A stretch of DNA of 43,060 nucleotides. Source: Lachnospiraceae bacterium UBA3762 (lineage in GTDB: Bacteria; Bacillota; Clostridia; Lachnospirales; Lachnospiraceae). The notes beneath the pieces were generated by a model. It was given only the letters and a program-made list of their open reading frames with translations. It ran no database searches and was not told the DNA's origin. Below, piece by piece: positions 24,914-33,627 of this stretch. Each line of letters starts with the position of its first letter. Position 1 is the first letter of the stretch. Position numbers and translations under genes: made by a program. Location: NCBI GenBank assembly GCA_002371615.1, contig DFGA01000054.1, positions 45,050-88,109 of the forward strand, written 5' to 3'.

Positions 24914-25618
24914 CTACAATGGTTTCTTAGAAGGAATCCCGGCTTTTCTTGGATAAGCATCCGGTGTCCTATTGATCTTATCAACACAAACAAAAGATCT
25001 CTCGTATTCCGTGCCGGGAATACTAAATCTATAAACATTACCGATTCTGCCACCGAGAATACCAATAGCATTTGATGATTCATTCAATTCATTATCAATA
25101 TCCCCACTTTTATAAGAAATAAAATGTCCGCCGGTTCTTATAAAAGGTAAACAGTATTCCGAAAGAGTATTGAGTCCTGCTACAGCTCTTGAAGTGACAT
25201 AATCAAACTTTTCTCTGTAATCAGGATCACGAGCAAGATCTTCCGCACGACCATGAACTGAATTAATTCCGGAAAGGTCAAGATCATTAATAACCTCATT
25301 AAGGAAACCAATCCGTTTGTTAAGCGAATCCAGAAGAACAACATTACAGGAATTGCACATAATCTTTAACGGGATTCCGGGGAATCCTGCTCCGGATCCA
25401 ACATCAAGTAAAGTACATCCTGTAAGATCTACATACTTTAAAAGTGCAACACTATCAGCAAAATGTTTAATAAGAACATCTTCTTTTTCCGTAACAGATG
25501 TCAGATTAAATCTGTTATTCCAATAAATAAGAAGGTCATAGTACCTGTCGAATAATTCAATCTGATTATTACTGATCTCAATATTTAATTCTGACAAACA
25601 CTTAATTAATGTGTCCAT
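24914..25618 (-). CDS. rsmG: 16S rRNA (guanine(527)-N7)-methyltransferase
   Basis: 234 residues. SAM-binding motif LLDVGSGAGFPGIPLKI (about 70-86), catalytic-region VTSRAVAGLNTL (about 144-155) and the N-terminal helical segment (YYDLLIYWNNRFNLT) are typical of RsmG/GidB. It methylates G527 in the 530 loop. It follows mnmG by 9 nt, the standard gidA-gidB pair near the origin. Confidence 0.97.
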   Translation of the reverse strand: MDTLIKCLSELNIEISNNQIELFDRYYDLLIYWNNRFNLTSVTEKEDVLIKHFADSVALLKYVDLTGCTLLDVGSGAGFPGIPLKIMCNSCNVVLLDSLNKRIGFLNEVINDLDLSGINSVHGRAEDLARDPDYREKFDYVTSRAVAGLNTLSEYCLPFIRTGGHFISYKSGDIDNELNESSNAIGILGGRIGNVYRFSIPGTEYERSFVCVDKINRTPDAYPRKAGIPSKKPL

Positions 25619-25627
25619 ACCAAAATA

Positions 25628-27508
25628 TTACTTTCTGCTTTCAAGATAAACTACAAGAACAGATATATCTGCAGGACTGACTCCGGAAATTCTCGAAGCA
25701 TGACCTATTGAAACAGGTTTATATTTATCCAGCTTAGAAGCCGCTTCAAGTCTTAATCCTTTAATACTTGAATAATCGATATCATCGGGTAACTTCTTTG
25801 CCTCAAGTTTTCTAAAAGCAGCAACCTGTTTTTTTTGTCTTTCAATGTATCCCTCATATTTGATATTAATATTAACCTGTTCCTTAACATCATTAGGAAG
25901 ATCGGGTCTGTTTTCGTCAATAGGAGCTATCAGATCATAATCAAGTTCAGGTCTGCATATTAGTTCGGAAAGAGGACTACCGGATTTAAGCATCGAAGAA
26001 TTCATTTTCTTCATAAAGCTTTGGACTTTAGAATTACTTCCAACATATGTAGTCTTTAATCTTTCAATTTCTTCATTTATAAGAGATTGCTTATTTAAGA
26101 GTTGCTGATATTGTTCTTCTGTAATAAGTCCAACGTCATAACCTTTTTTTCGAAGACGAAGATCTGCATTATCCTGACGAAGAAGCAATCTATACTCGGC
26201 ACGACTGGTCATCATTCTGTATGGTTCATGATTTTCCTTAGTAACAAGATCATCTATAAGAACACCGATATAACCTTCCGATCTGTCAATAATAAGATAA
26301 TCTTTATTCAGACAATACATGGCTGCATTAATTCCCGCAACAAGACCCTGTGCCGCAGCTTCTTCATAACCTGAACTTCCGTTAAACTGCCCGCCTGCAA
26401 ACAAACCCTTTATCTTTTTAAATTCAAGAGAATGCTTTAACTGAATTGGATTGATACAATCATACTCGATGGCATATGCATTTCTGACTATCTTACAATT
26501 CTCAAGTCCGGGAACAGTTCTGTACATTTGAATCTGAACATCTTCAGGCATAGAAGAAGACATACCGGATATATACATCTCATTTGTAGACAGGCCTTCG
26601 GGCTCTACAAATAACTGATGCCTGTTCTTGTCGGAAAAACGAACAACCTTATCTTCAATAGAAGGACAATACCTTGGTCCGGTACCTTCAATGATACCGG
26701 CATATATAGGAGATCTGTCAAGATTATCTCTTATGATCTTATGTGTTTCTTCATTAGTATAGGTAAGATAGCAGCTGACCTGTTCTTTTGTTAAAGAGTC
26801 AGGATCAGTAGAAAATGAAAAAGGAATAACCTTATCGTCTCCTTTTTGTTCTTCCATTTTAGAAAAATCAATAGTCCTTTTGTCAATTCTGGCAGGAGTC
26901 CCTGTTTTGAATCTTTGCATTTCTATGCCGTTATCAATAAGACTTTGAGTTAAAAGATTGGCAGCCATCAAACCGTTAGGACCGGTATATGTAATGGCCT
27001 CACCGCACAAACACCTTGCACGAAGATAAGTACCGGTACATAAGACAACTGCTTTAGCATAATATGTACCGCCTGTATAGATCCTGACTCCTTTTATAAT
27101 ACCTTCTTCAACAATTAATTCACAGACTTCAGCCTGTTTGATAGTAAGATGTTCCTGATTTTCAAGAACCTGTCTCATAGATCTGGAATACTCGGATTTG
27201 TCGGCCTGTGCACGAAGTGAATGAACTGCTGGCCCCTTGGATACATTAAGCATTTTGGACTGAATATATGTCTTATCTATATTCTTTCCCATTTCTCCGC
27301 CCAATGCATCAACCTCTCTTACAAGATGACCTTTTGAACTGCCTCCTATATTCGGATTACAGGGCATAAGAGCAATAGAGTTAACACTAACGGTAAAAAC
27401 AATTGTTTCAAGACCGAGTCTGGCACAGGCAAGAGCAGCTTCACACCCTGCATGCCCGGCACCGACTACAACAACATCATATTTTTCCGAAAAAGTTGAA
27501 TTAATCAT
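25628..27508 (-). CDS. mnmG: tRNA uridine-5-carboxymethylaminomethyl modification enzyme, FAD subunit
   Basis: 626 residues. FAD-binding VVVGAGHAGCEAALA (about 12-26), the signature CNPNIGGSSKGHLVREVDALGG (about 48-69) and AAAQGLVAGINAA (about 365-377) identify MnmG/GidA. With MnmE it installs the cmnm5 group on U34 of several tRNAs. I chose ATG 27508, which has GGAG 6 nt upstream and gives the normal family length. The frame starting at 27544 would overlap mnmE and add 12 atypical residues. Confidence 0.97.
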   Translation of the reverse strand: MINSTFSEKYDVVVVGAGHAGCEAALACARLGLETIVFTVSVNSIALMPCNPNIGGSSKGHLVREVDALGGEMGKNIDKTYIQSKMLNVSKGPAVHSLRAQADKSEYSRSMRQVLENQEHLTIKQAEVCELIVEEGIIKGVRIYTGGTYYAKAVVLCTGTYLRARCLCGEAITYTGPNGLMAANLLTQSLIDNGIEMQRFKTGTPARIDKRTIDFSKMEEQKGDDKVIPFSFSTDPDSLTKEQVSCYLTYTNEETHKIIRDNLDRSPIYAGIIEGTGPRYCPSIEDKVVRFSDKNRHQLFVEPEGLSTNEMYISGMSSSMPEDVQIQMYRTVPGLENCKIVRNAYAIEYDCINPIQLKHSLEFKKIKGLFAGGQFNGSSGYEEAAAQGLVAGINAAMYCLNKDYLIIDRSEGYIGVLIDDLVTKENHEPYRMMTSRAEYRLLLRQDNADLRLRKKGYDVGLITEEQYQQLLNKQSLINEEIERLKTTYVGSNSKVQSFMKKMNSSMLKSGSPLSELICRPELDYDLIAPIDENRPDLPNDVKEQVNINIKYEGYIERQKKQVAAFRKLEAKKLPDDIDYSSIKGLRLEAASKLDKYKPVSIGHASRISGVSPADISVLVVYLESRK

Positions 27509-27528
27509 ATTGACTCCATTAGTCAAAA

Positions 27529-28908
27529 TTACTTTCCGATGCAAAATCTGTTAAAAATCTCATTTACAACATCATCATCCATCTGTTCACCTATTATCTG
27601 TCCCAGATAATCATAAGCAGCTGTAAGATCTATTGAATAAAAATCTTCACTCATCTTCTCAGTAATGCTTTTAGCAACACAAAGAAGAGAACTAATAGCA
27701 TTGGATAAAGCTTCTTTTTGTCTCACATTAGAAATAAAGATCTCATCATTGTATTTAATAAAACCTTTTGAAAATACGTCGATAATGTATTTTTTCAAAT
27801 CCTCTATACCTGTTTCATCTTTTGCAGAAACAGTAATGACCGGATTATTGGTATAACAAGCAATTTCATCTGGTCCGATAACACTTCCGAGATCACTCTT
27901 GTTTAAAAGGATAACACATTTCTTGTCATTCTTTTTGATAAACTCAAGTATATCCTCGTCTTCAGAAGATAAAACTTCGGAAGAATCAACAACCATAATT
28001 ATAAAATCAGCATCTCTGGCATAATCCAAAGCTTTTTTTACACCTATCTGCTCAACAACATCATCGGATTCCCTTATTCCGGCTGTATCTACAATATTAA
28101 GAAGAACACCGTTAATATTAATTGTTTCTTCAATTGTATCTCTCGTAGTTCCGGCAATTTCCGTAACAATTGCTCTGTCACTTCCCGCAAGAATATTAAG
28201 AAGTGAGGATTTACCGACATTCGGTTTTCCAAGAATAACCGTTTTAACACCTTCGGATAACAGACGTCCATCATTGAAGCTGTCGGAAAGAATTTCAAGC
28301 TCTCTAAGTATATGTATTAATTTCTCAGATAATCTGTCAGGATAATCTGTCAGATCGAAATGCTCCGGATCATCCAGTGCAGATTCAATAAAAGCTGTTT
28401 CATAAAGGATCTTCTCCCTGATTCCGGTAATCTTTCTGTACAAAGATCCGTTTAACTGTTTTACCGAATTCTTAAGAGCAAGATCATTTTTGGAAGATAT
28501 TACATCCATTACAGCTTCGGCTTCCGAGAGATCCATCTTTCCGTTAAGAAAAGCTCTCTTTGTAAACTCGCCGGGATCAGCACATCTTGCCCCTGAATCA
28601 ATACAAAGTTCCAAGATCCGGTTCATAACAAGAATACCGCCGTGACACTGTATTTCCACAATGTTTTCACCGGTATAACTGTATGGACTTTTAAAAACAA
28701 GAAGAATTACCTCATCCAAAACATGGTCATTATCATATATATATCCGAAATAAGCTTTGTGATCTTCATATTCAGTTAACGGTTTATTATTTTTACGACG
28801 AAAAACAGAGGATGCAATAGAAAATGCATCCTCTCCGCTAACTCTTATTATTCCGATACCGGATGGTGTCATCCCCGTAGCAATTGCTGCTATAGTATCT
28901 GTATTCAT
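27529..28908 (-). CDS. mnmE: tRNA modification GTPase MnmE
   Basis: 459 residues. The N-terminal tetrahydrofolate-binding domain is followed by a helical domain with an inserted G domain: G1 GKPNVGKSS (227-235), DTAGIR, NKSD. The C-terminal CIGK (456-459) carries the catalytic cysteine. Partner of MnmG in wobble-uridine modification. The ATG lies one nucleotide after the jag stop, and its ribosome-binding site is weak, so it is probably coupled to jag. Confidence 0.98.
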   Translation of the reverse strand: MNTDTIAAIATGMTPSGIGIIRVSGEDAFSIASSVFRRKNNKPLTEYEDHKAYFGYIYDNDHVLDEVILLVFKSPYSYTGENIVEIQCHGGILVMNRILELCIDSGARCADPGEFTKRAFLNGKMDLSEAEAVMDVISSKNDLALKNSVKQLNGSLYRKITGIREKILYETAFIESALDDPEHFDLTDYPDRLSEKLIHILRELEILSDSFNDGRLLSEGVKTVILGKPNVGKSSLLNILAGSDRAIVTEIAGTTRDTIEETININGVLLNIVDTAGIRESDDVVEQIGVKKALDYARDADFIIMVVDSSEVLSSEDEDILEFIKKNDKKCVILLNKSDLGSVIGPDEIACYTNNPVITVSAKDETGIEDLKKYIIDVFSKGFIKYNDEIFISNVRQKEALSNAISSLLCVAKSITEKMSEDFYSIDLTAAYDYLGQIIGEQMDDDVVNEIFNRFCIGK

Positions 28909-28909
28909 A

Positions 28910-29620
28910 TTATTTTACCGGTGTAATAATAACCTTTCTGTAAGGTTCTTCTCCTTCTGAATGAGTTGTAACATACTTATCATTTTGAAGAGCCGAATGA
29001 ATAATACGTCTTTCATAAGGATTCATCGGTTCAAGTGATACCGGATTCTTTGTTCTTTTTGCTTTATAAGCAAGATTCTTGGCCAGATTTTCAAGAGTCT
29101 CTTTACGTCTTGATCTGTAGTTTTCCGTATCTATCTTTACTCTTATATATTCTTTTCTGCCCTTATTAACAACTATACTTGTAAGATATTGAAGAGAATC
29201 AAGAGTCTGTCCGCGTTTTCCGATCAGAACACCCATATCGGCACCTGAAAGTTCAATATTCATTTCATTATCTTTAGTATCGACATCGATAGAGACTTCC
29301 ATATTCATAGCAGCAAAGACTTTCTCCAGGAATTCCTTAGGATCAGCGCCTACTGTAGATTCAGTAGCATCTTCCGATGATTTTACACTCTCCTCAATTT
29401 TATCTTCCTTCTTTTCTTCAGTCCTGCTTTCTTCCTTCGGAGCATTCGGATCAAATACTCTTGCTTTGATTACAGCAGGTTTTGCGGCAAATCCGAAAAT
29501 CCCGGAGGTTCCTTTTTCTATAACCTCATATTCAAGACGCTCACTTGTAACAGTAAAATTCTTACAAGCTTCTGTTATCGCATCATCAACTGTTTTACCT
29601 GTAAATTCAACGTATTCCAT
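28910..29620 (-). CDS. khpB: RNA-binding protein KhpB (Jag/EloR)
   Basis: 236 residues in the canonical order. A Jag-N domain (about 1-52, including KGTSGIFGFAAKPA) is followed by a charged linker (about 58-85), a KH domain with GKRGQT at about 133-138, and an R3H domain (NPYERRIIHSAL) near the C-terminus. It binds RNA, works with KhpA, and in streptococci affects cell elongation. GGAGG precedes ATG 29620. It follows yidC by 12 nt, the usual Firmicute pairing. Confidence 0.95.
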   Translation of the reverse strand: MEYVEFTGKTVDDAITEACKNFTVTSERLEYEVIEKGTSGIFGFAAKPAVIKARVFDPNAPKEESRTEEKKEDKIEESVKSSEDATESTVGADPKEFLEKVFAAMNMEVSIDVDTKDNEMNIELSGADMGVLIGKRGQTLDSLQYLTSIVVNKGRKEYIRVKIDTENYRSRRKETLENLAKNLAYKAKRTKNPVSLEPMNPYERRIIHSALQNDKYVTTHSEGEEPYRKVIITPVK

Positions 29621-29632
29621 ATTAACCTCCGA

Positions 29633-30946
29633 TTACTTGTTGTTCTTCTCATTATACTGTCTTACCATATTTGCTTTTGAGGCAAGACTACCGGGTTTAA
29701 ATCCTTTATTATAATATTCTGTTGATTTCTTAACCGTCTCTTCTCTTTGTTTGTCATTAAGAGTATCTGTATGACTTTTTTCCGTAAGTGTTCTTGTTGA
29801 AATTCTTGCAGCAGAATTAAGTGCAGAACCTGTAACACCGCTCTTTTTCTCAATCTGCTTCTCAAATTTCTCGGTATTCTTTGCAACAATCGCATCGATA
29901 TCTATTTTATCAATATGTTTATTAATAAATATCTGCTGAACACTTCTAATAACTGCACCGGCTATCCAATATATACCCATACCTATCGGAAGAGTAAATA
30001 CAAAAACAAGAGACATAAGCGGCATCATAACATTCATTGATTTCATTGATGCAGCCATAGCATTAGCCTGTTCATTATTACCTGTCTGCTCGGCCTGCGG
30101 CATAAGCTTTGTATTTATCCACTGCGTAAGTGCTGACAGTATAGGAATAAGAAGGGCCCCGATTGCCAGTCCGATTGAACCTTTATTACTCCACCAGTCG
30201 GTAATATAATATTTCGGAGAATCAGCTATATTGAGTCCGAAAAAGTTGTTATACCTCATAACGGTTTCATAAGTGTTTCTGCAAAGGTCCGCTATATCGG
30301 GATACTTATCGGCAATATTTGACCATTCCGATGTTGAAGCTCTGTTTAACACATCTATAAATGTATTGATAATATAAGAATTATCTCCGCCAAGTTTAAA
30401 GGCTTCATTTTCAAACTGTTTGGAAAACTGGACAGCATTGGCAAAATTGTCTTTGTTACTGATAAAAGACAGTGCATTTGATTTTGTTATAAATTCACTG
30501 ACAAAAGGAATGAATGCTTCTTTTACCGAATTAACATATGCCGGAACATTATAGATAACACGGTAAAGAGCAAATAAAATAGGCATCTGAATTATAAGCT
30601 GTACGCAACTTCCCGAAGGAGAAACACCATACTTTTTATATACAGCCTGGGTCTCTTCGTTCATTGCAGCCATAGATGCCTGATCTTTTTTGTTCTTATA
30701 TTTTGCCTGAATAGCCTGAATCTCAGGATTCATTTTAGCAGAAAGCTTTGAAAACTTTTGCTGCTTTATAGTAAGAGGCGTAAGTAAAAGATAAATAACA
30801 ATTGTAAACAGTATGATGGAAAGAGCAACATTCGGAATACCTATCTTATCAAGAACGATAAATATTCCATTCAGAAGAAGACCTAAAACTTTCGCAATAG
30901 GTCCCAATATTTTACCATCATACTGTGTTAAAATCACACTGTACAA
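29633..30946 (-). CDS. yidC: Membrane protein insertase YidC
   Basis: 437 residues, YidC/Oxa1 family, which inserts and folds membrane proteins alone or with SecYEG. Five membrane spans: near 20-55, one at about 110-135 (LIIQMPILFALYRVIYNVP), and three more in 230-345. A basic cytoplasmic tail of ~95 residues follows. A soluble insertion of ~95 residues sits between the second and third cores. The start is TTG at 30946: AGGAGG is exactly 8 nt upstream and no ATG exists nearby. No lipoprotein cysteine is visible at the N-terminus. Confidence 0.95.
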   Translation of the reverse strand: MYSVILTQYDGKILGPIAKVLGLLLNGIFIVLDKIGIPNVALSIILFTIVIYLLLTPLTIKQQKFSKLSAKMNPEIQAIQAKYKNKKDQASMAAMNEETQAVYKKYGVSPSGSCVQLIIQMPILFALYRVIYNVPAYVNSVKEAFIPFVSEFITKSNALSFISNKDNFANAVQFSKQFENEAFKLGGDNSYIINTFIDVLNRASTSEWSNIADKYPDIADLCRNTYETVMRYNNFFGLNIADSPKYYITDWWSNKGSIGLAIGALLIPILSALTQWINTKLMPQAEQTGNNEQANAMAASMKSMNVMMPLMSLVFVFTLPIGMGIYWIAGAVIRSVQQIFINKHIDKIDIDAIVAKNTEKFEKQIEKKSGVTGSALNSAARISTRTLTEKSHTDTLNDKQREETVKKSTEYYNKGFKPGSLASKANMVRQYNEKNNK

Positions 30947-30972
30947 TATTAATTCCTCCTATAACAGGAACA

Positions 30973-31182
30973 TCAGGGGACAGGATCGTAACCGCCTTTT
31001 GAAAAGGGATTACAACGTATGATCCTCCATATGGCTAGAAGACCTCCTTTGAAAGCACCATACTTTTCAACAGCTTCATAACCATACTCGGAACAGGATG
31101 GGAAATAAGGACACTTTGTTGTTTTTAAACAGGAAATATATTTCTGATAAAATCTTATACTGTAAAGTAAAAATCTCTTCAT
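30973..31182 (-). CDS. yidD: Membrane protein insertion efficiency factor YidD
   Basis: 69 residues. MKRFLLYSIRFYQKYIS at the start, cysteines in CPYFPSCSEYGYEAVEKYG and the C-terminal RCNPFSKGGYDPVP are the hallmark of YidD (UPF0161). It assists YidC-dependent insertion. I chose ATG 31182, which gives the normal family start; the frame extends to a TTG at 31203 that would overlap rnpA. Confidence 0.96.
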   Translation of the reverse strand: MKRFLLYSIRFYQKYISCLKTTKCPYFPSCSEYGYEAVEKYGAFKGGLLAIWRIIRCNPFSKGGYDPVP

Positions 31183-31193
31183 ATATAAATATG

Positions 31194-31529
31194 TTATAAA
31201 CAAACCTTATGTATTCTCATCAAATGCATTAAAGCACTGTCAATGTCTTTGTATCTGATATCCCTTGCGCCACTGCGCGCCAAGACTACAATGTCCAAAC
31301 CACTATTGAACATTTTTTCGTGCAGCCTGTAACTTTCTTTGACACATCTTTTAAAATAGTGTCTGTAAACCGAGTTTCCCACTTTTTTACTGACGGAAAC
31401 TCCCAATCTGTTATAATCACTTCCGTTTTCTGCGACATACACAACAAGATAACGATTGGCTTTTGAACGGCCGTTTTTATAAACTTTGGAAAAATCCGAA
31501 TTTTTCTTCAATCCTTCGGTAAAAATCAT
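31194..31529 (-). CDS. rnpA: Ribonuclease P protein component
   Basis: 111 residues. The RNase P protein fold is recognisable from LKKNSDFSKVYKNGR, YLVVYVAENG and RLGVSVSKKVGNSVYRHYFKRCVKESYR. The normally conserved RNR sequence of the RNA-contacting helix reads RHYFKR here. Together with the catalytic RNA (rnpB, not in this window) it removes tRNA 5' leaders. It lies just after rpmH, separated by a hairpin with a T-run. Confidence 0.94.
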   Translation of the reverse strand: MIFTEGLKKNSDFSKVYKNGRSKANRYLVVYVAENGSDYNRLGVSVSKKVGNSVYRHYFKRCVKESYRLHEKMFNSGLDIVVLARSGARDIRYKDIDSALMHLMRIHKVCL

Positions 31530-31540
31530 CTGCCAAGCCT

Positions 31541-31572
31541 TAGAAAAAATAAGGCCACAATTCTATGTGGCC
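31541..31572 (-). terminator. Hairpin with T-tract between rpmH and rnpA
   Basis: On the minus strand, GGCCACA (31566-31572) and TGTGGCC (31553-31559) form a perfect 7-bp stem with a 6-nt loop, followed by TTATTTTTT. It lies 9 nt past the rpmH stop and 12 nt before rnpA. It probably acts as a partial terminator giving more L34 than RNase P protein. Confidence 0.8.
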
Positions 31573-31580
31573 CTGATCTA

Positions 31581-31715
31581 TCATGCTGATAATACTTTTC
31601 TTCCCTTTGCTCTTCTGCTCTTTAAAACTTTACGACCTCCGGGAGTACTCATTCTGCTTCTGAAGCCATGAACTTTTGATCTCTGTCTCTTTTTAGGCTG
31701 AAATGTCATTTTCAT
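31581..31715 (-). CDS. rpmH: 50S ribosomal protein L34
   Basis: 44 residues, very basic. Translation on the minus strand gives MKMTFQPKKRQRSKVHGFR, then SRMSTPGGRKVLKSRRAKGR, ending KVLSA, an unmistakable L34. AGGAGG lies about 10 nt upstream of ATG 31715. It is the first minus-strand gene left of the origin. Confidence 0.98.
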   Translation of the reverse strand: MKMTFQPKKRQRSKVHGFRSRMSTPGGRKVLKSRRAKGRKVLSA

Positions 31716-31741
31716 ATCCGAAACACCTCCTTTTCATACAA

Positions 31742-31770
31742 AATAAAAGTATGTCTTTGGAAAACGTCAA
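31742..31770 (-). promoter_or_regulatory. Possible promoter of rpmH
   Basis: On the minus strand, -35 TTGACG (31765-31770) is good; 17 nt away the -10 position reads TTTATT (31742-31747), which is weak. Position 27 nt upstream of the ATG is sensible. Confidence 0.4.
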
Positions 31771-31852
31771 GTCACATTTTATTAAAACAGTTCTTTATTG
31801 TCAAGCAAAAATACTTATAAAATCGGCATTTATTGTAATTTGGTATACATAA

Positions 31853-32006
31853 TTTTCCACATTATGTGAATAAATAGTGGATAATTTATTTTATTTATGT
31901 GGATAACTTATAAATAACTTGTTTATAAAAATTCCGTATTTTGAGCAAATTTAAAAAAATAAGCATTTAAAGCAAAAAATATCAAAATACTAAATTTAGT
32001 GGATAA
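31853..32006. other. oriC: Origin of replication, upstream part: DnaA-box cluster
   Basis: The non-coding stretch 31716-32074 is very AT-rich. It contains TGTGGATAA (31898-31906, perfect DnaA box on the minus strand), TGTGAATAA (31865-31873), AGTGGATAA at 31876-31884 and 31998-32006, and TTTTCCACA (31853-31861, plus strand). Four of the five point the same way. The last one is 15 bp upstream of the dnaA -35 box, so DnaA probably represses its own gene. Confidence 0.9.
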
Positions 32007-32021
32007 TTACCCTAAATATGT

Positions 32022-32050
32022 TTGAAATACAGCCTATTTTGTAGTATGAT
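32022..32050 (+). promoter_or_regulatory. Promoter of dnaA
   Basis: -35 TTGAAA (32022-32027), 17-nt spacer, -10 TATGAT (32045-32050). Transcription should begin near 32057, which excludes the in-frame ATG at 32051 as a start and leaves a very short leader holding GGAGG. Confidence 0.8.
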
Positions 32051-32074
32051 ATGCAGATAGGAGGGACCCGCTTG

Positions 32075-33454
32075 ATGGATGCTGTAATGGAAGACCTTAA
32101 ATCTAAATGGGATGAGATAAAAGAATCCATAAGAATAGAATATGAAATTCCCGATATTTCATATAAAACATGGATAGATCCTCTTAAACTCGGTGATATC
32201 AAAGATGATACCGTTTATATAGAAACTCCGAAAGAACTGGCTCAGTCTATATTTATTATAAATAAGAAGTTTTACACTCCGTTTAAAATATATATAAATG
32301 AAGCTCTCGGAAAAAGTTTTGAAGATCAGTATGAAATAGCTTTTGTTTCTGAAAGCGAAAAGAAAATAAATATCCCTGATCCCAATACTATAGATAAGAA
32401 AAGAAAATATGAAGAATCAAATCTGAATTCAAATTATACTTTCGAAACATTTGTTGTAGGAAGCAATAACAGGCTTGCACAGGCAAGTGCTATTGCAGTA
32501 TCAGAAAATCCAGGTGAAATATATAATCCATTATTTATTTACGGAGGAGTCGGTCTCGGAAAAACTCATCTTATGCATGCGATCGGTCACTATATAATAG
32601 ATCAGAATCCAAATGCAAATGTTTTATATGTTACAAGTGAAAACTTTACAAATGAAGTAATAGAAGCAGTAAGAACCGGTAACAATTCTCCGGAAAAAAC
32701 AAAACAATTCAGGGACAAATACAGAAATATAGATGTTCTTCTTATAGATGATATACAGTTTATTATAGGTAAGCCTTCTACCCAGGAGGAGTTTTTCCAT
32801 ACATTTAATCATCTGTATGAACAGAAAAAGCAGATAGTCATTACTTCTGACAAACCTCCTAAAGACATGGATGTTCTTGAAGAAAGATTTAAATCAAGAT
32901 TTGCCTGGGGACTTATTGCTGATATTCAGTTTCCTGATTTTGAAACAAGGATGGCAATTCTTCAGAAAAAAGTGGAAGCTTTCAACTACAATATTGATAA
33001 TGATGTACTTTCATATATTGCTAACAATGTAAAATCAAATATACGTGAACTTGAAGGTTCTGTTAAGAAAGTTGTTGCATTAGCCAATCTTGAAAAAAAG
33101 AATATAGATATAGATATTGCAAAAGAAGCTTTAAAAGATATAGTATCTCCAAACTCTCCTTTAAGGATAACTCCGGAAAATATAATAAGTGTAGTTTGTG
33201 ACCATTACAGCGTTTCAATAGAAGACATTAAATCAAGTAAAAGAAACAAAGAACTTGTTCATCCAAGGCAGATGATTATGTATTTATGCCGAAGCATGAC
33301 AAATGCCACATATAAGGAAATAGCTTCTCTTCTTGGAGGAAGAGACCATTCAACTATAATGTACGGCGAAAGATCAATTTCTGATCTTATAGAAAAAGAT
33401 GAAAGCACCAGAAGAACAATCGAAACAATAATTAATAAGATAAAATCAGACTGA
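32075..33454 (+). CDS. dnaA: Chromosomal replication initiator protein DnaA
   Basis: 459 residues. Domain I (about 1-75) interacts with partners, and a short linker follows. The AAA+ domain has Walker A GGVGLGKTHL and Walker B VLLIDDIQF. The C-terminal DNA-binding domain carries the DnaA signature (RELVHPRQ-like KELVHPRQMIMYLCR and GGRDHSTIMYG). It recognises the DnaA boxes just upstream. I placed the start at ATG 32075 because GGAGG lies 10 nt before it; the frame opens at 32051 but that codon precedes the expected transcript start. Confidence 0.98.
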   Translation: MDAVMEDLKSKWDEIKESIRIEYEIPDISYKTWIDPLKLGDIKDDTVYIETPKELAQSIFIINKKFYTPFKIYINEALGKSFEDQYEIAFVSESEKKINIPDPNTIDKKRKYEESNLNSNYTFETFVVGSNNRLAQASAIAVSENPGEIYNPLFIYGGVGLGKTHLMHAIGHYIIDQNPNANVLYVTSENFTNEVIEAVRTGNNSPEKTKQFRDKYRNIDVLLIDDIQFIIGKPSTQEEFFHTFNHLYEQKKQIVITSDKPPKDMDVLEERFKSRFAWGLIADIQFPDFETRMAILQKKVEAFNYNIDNDVLSYIANNVKSNIRELEGSVKKVVALANLEKKNIDIDIAKEALKDIVSPNSPLRITPENIISVVCDHYSVSIEDIKSSKRNKELVHPRQMIMYLCRSMTNATYKEIASLLGGRDHSTIMYGERSISDLIEKDESTRRTIETIINKIKSD

Positions 33455-33546
33455 TGTTTAAAACTTCTTATATACAAACATGTTATTTATTTTTATTAAC
33501 ATATTAATAAGTTAAACAAATCCTTTAAAATACAGTATTGTAAGAG

Positions 33547-33608
33547 TTATAAACATATTCACAGCCTATATTAATAATACTACTGATTTAAATATATATT
33601 TATATATA
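33547..33608. other. Probable unwinding half of the origin (dnaA-dnaN gap)
   Basis: Two degenerate DnaA boxes (TTATAAACA at 33547-33555, ATATTCACA at 33555-33563) are followed by a short GC step. Then come consecutive trinucleotides TTA-ATA-ATA-CTA-CTG (33571-33585) and 23 uninterrupted A/T bases (33586-33608). The order box, GC step, trios, AT-run mirrors the B. subtilis basal unwinding system. The rest of 33455-33627 is AT-rich with no gene seen. Confidence 0.6.
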
Positions 33609-33627
33609 CCGTCAGGAAGGAGATCAT

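Noticed and set aside
32051..32053. ATG upstream of and in frame with dnaA
   Set aside because: It precedes the expected transcript start and the ribosome-binding site lies downstream of it.
33480..33510. Hairpin after dnaA as terminator
   Set aside because: The stem is only A/T-type (ATGTTA/TAACAT) with a long loop; too weak to call.
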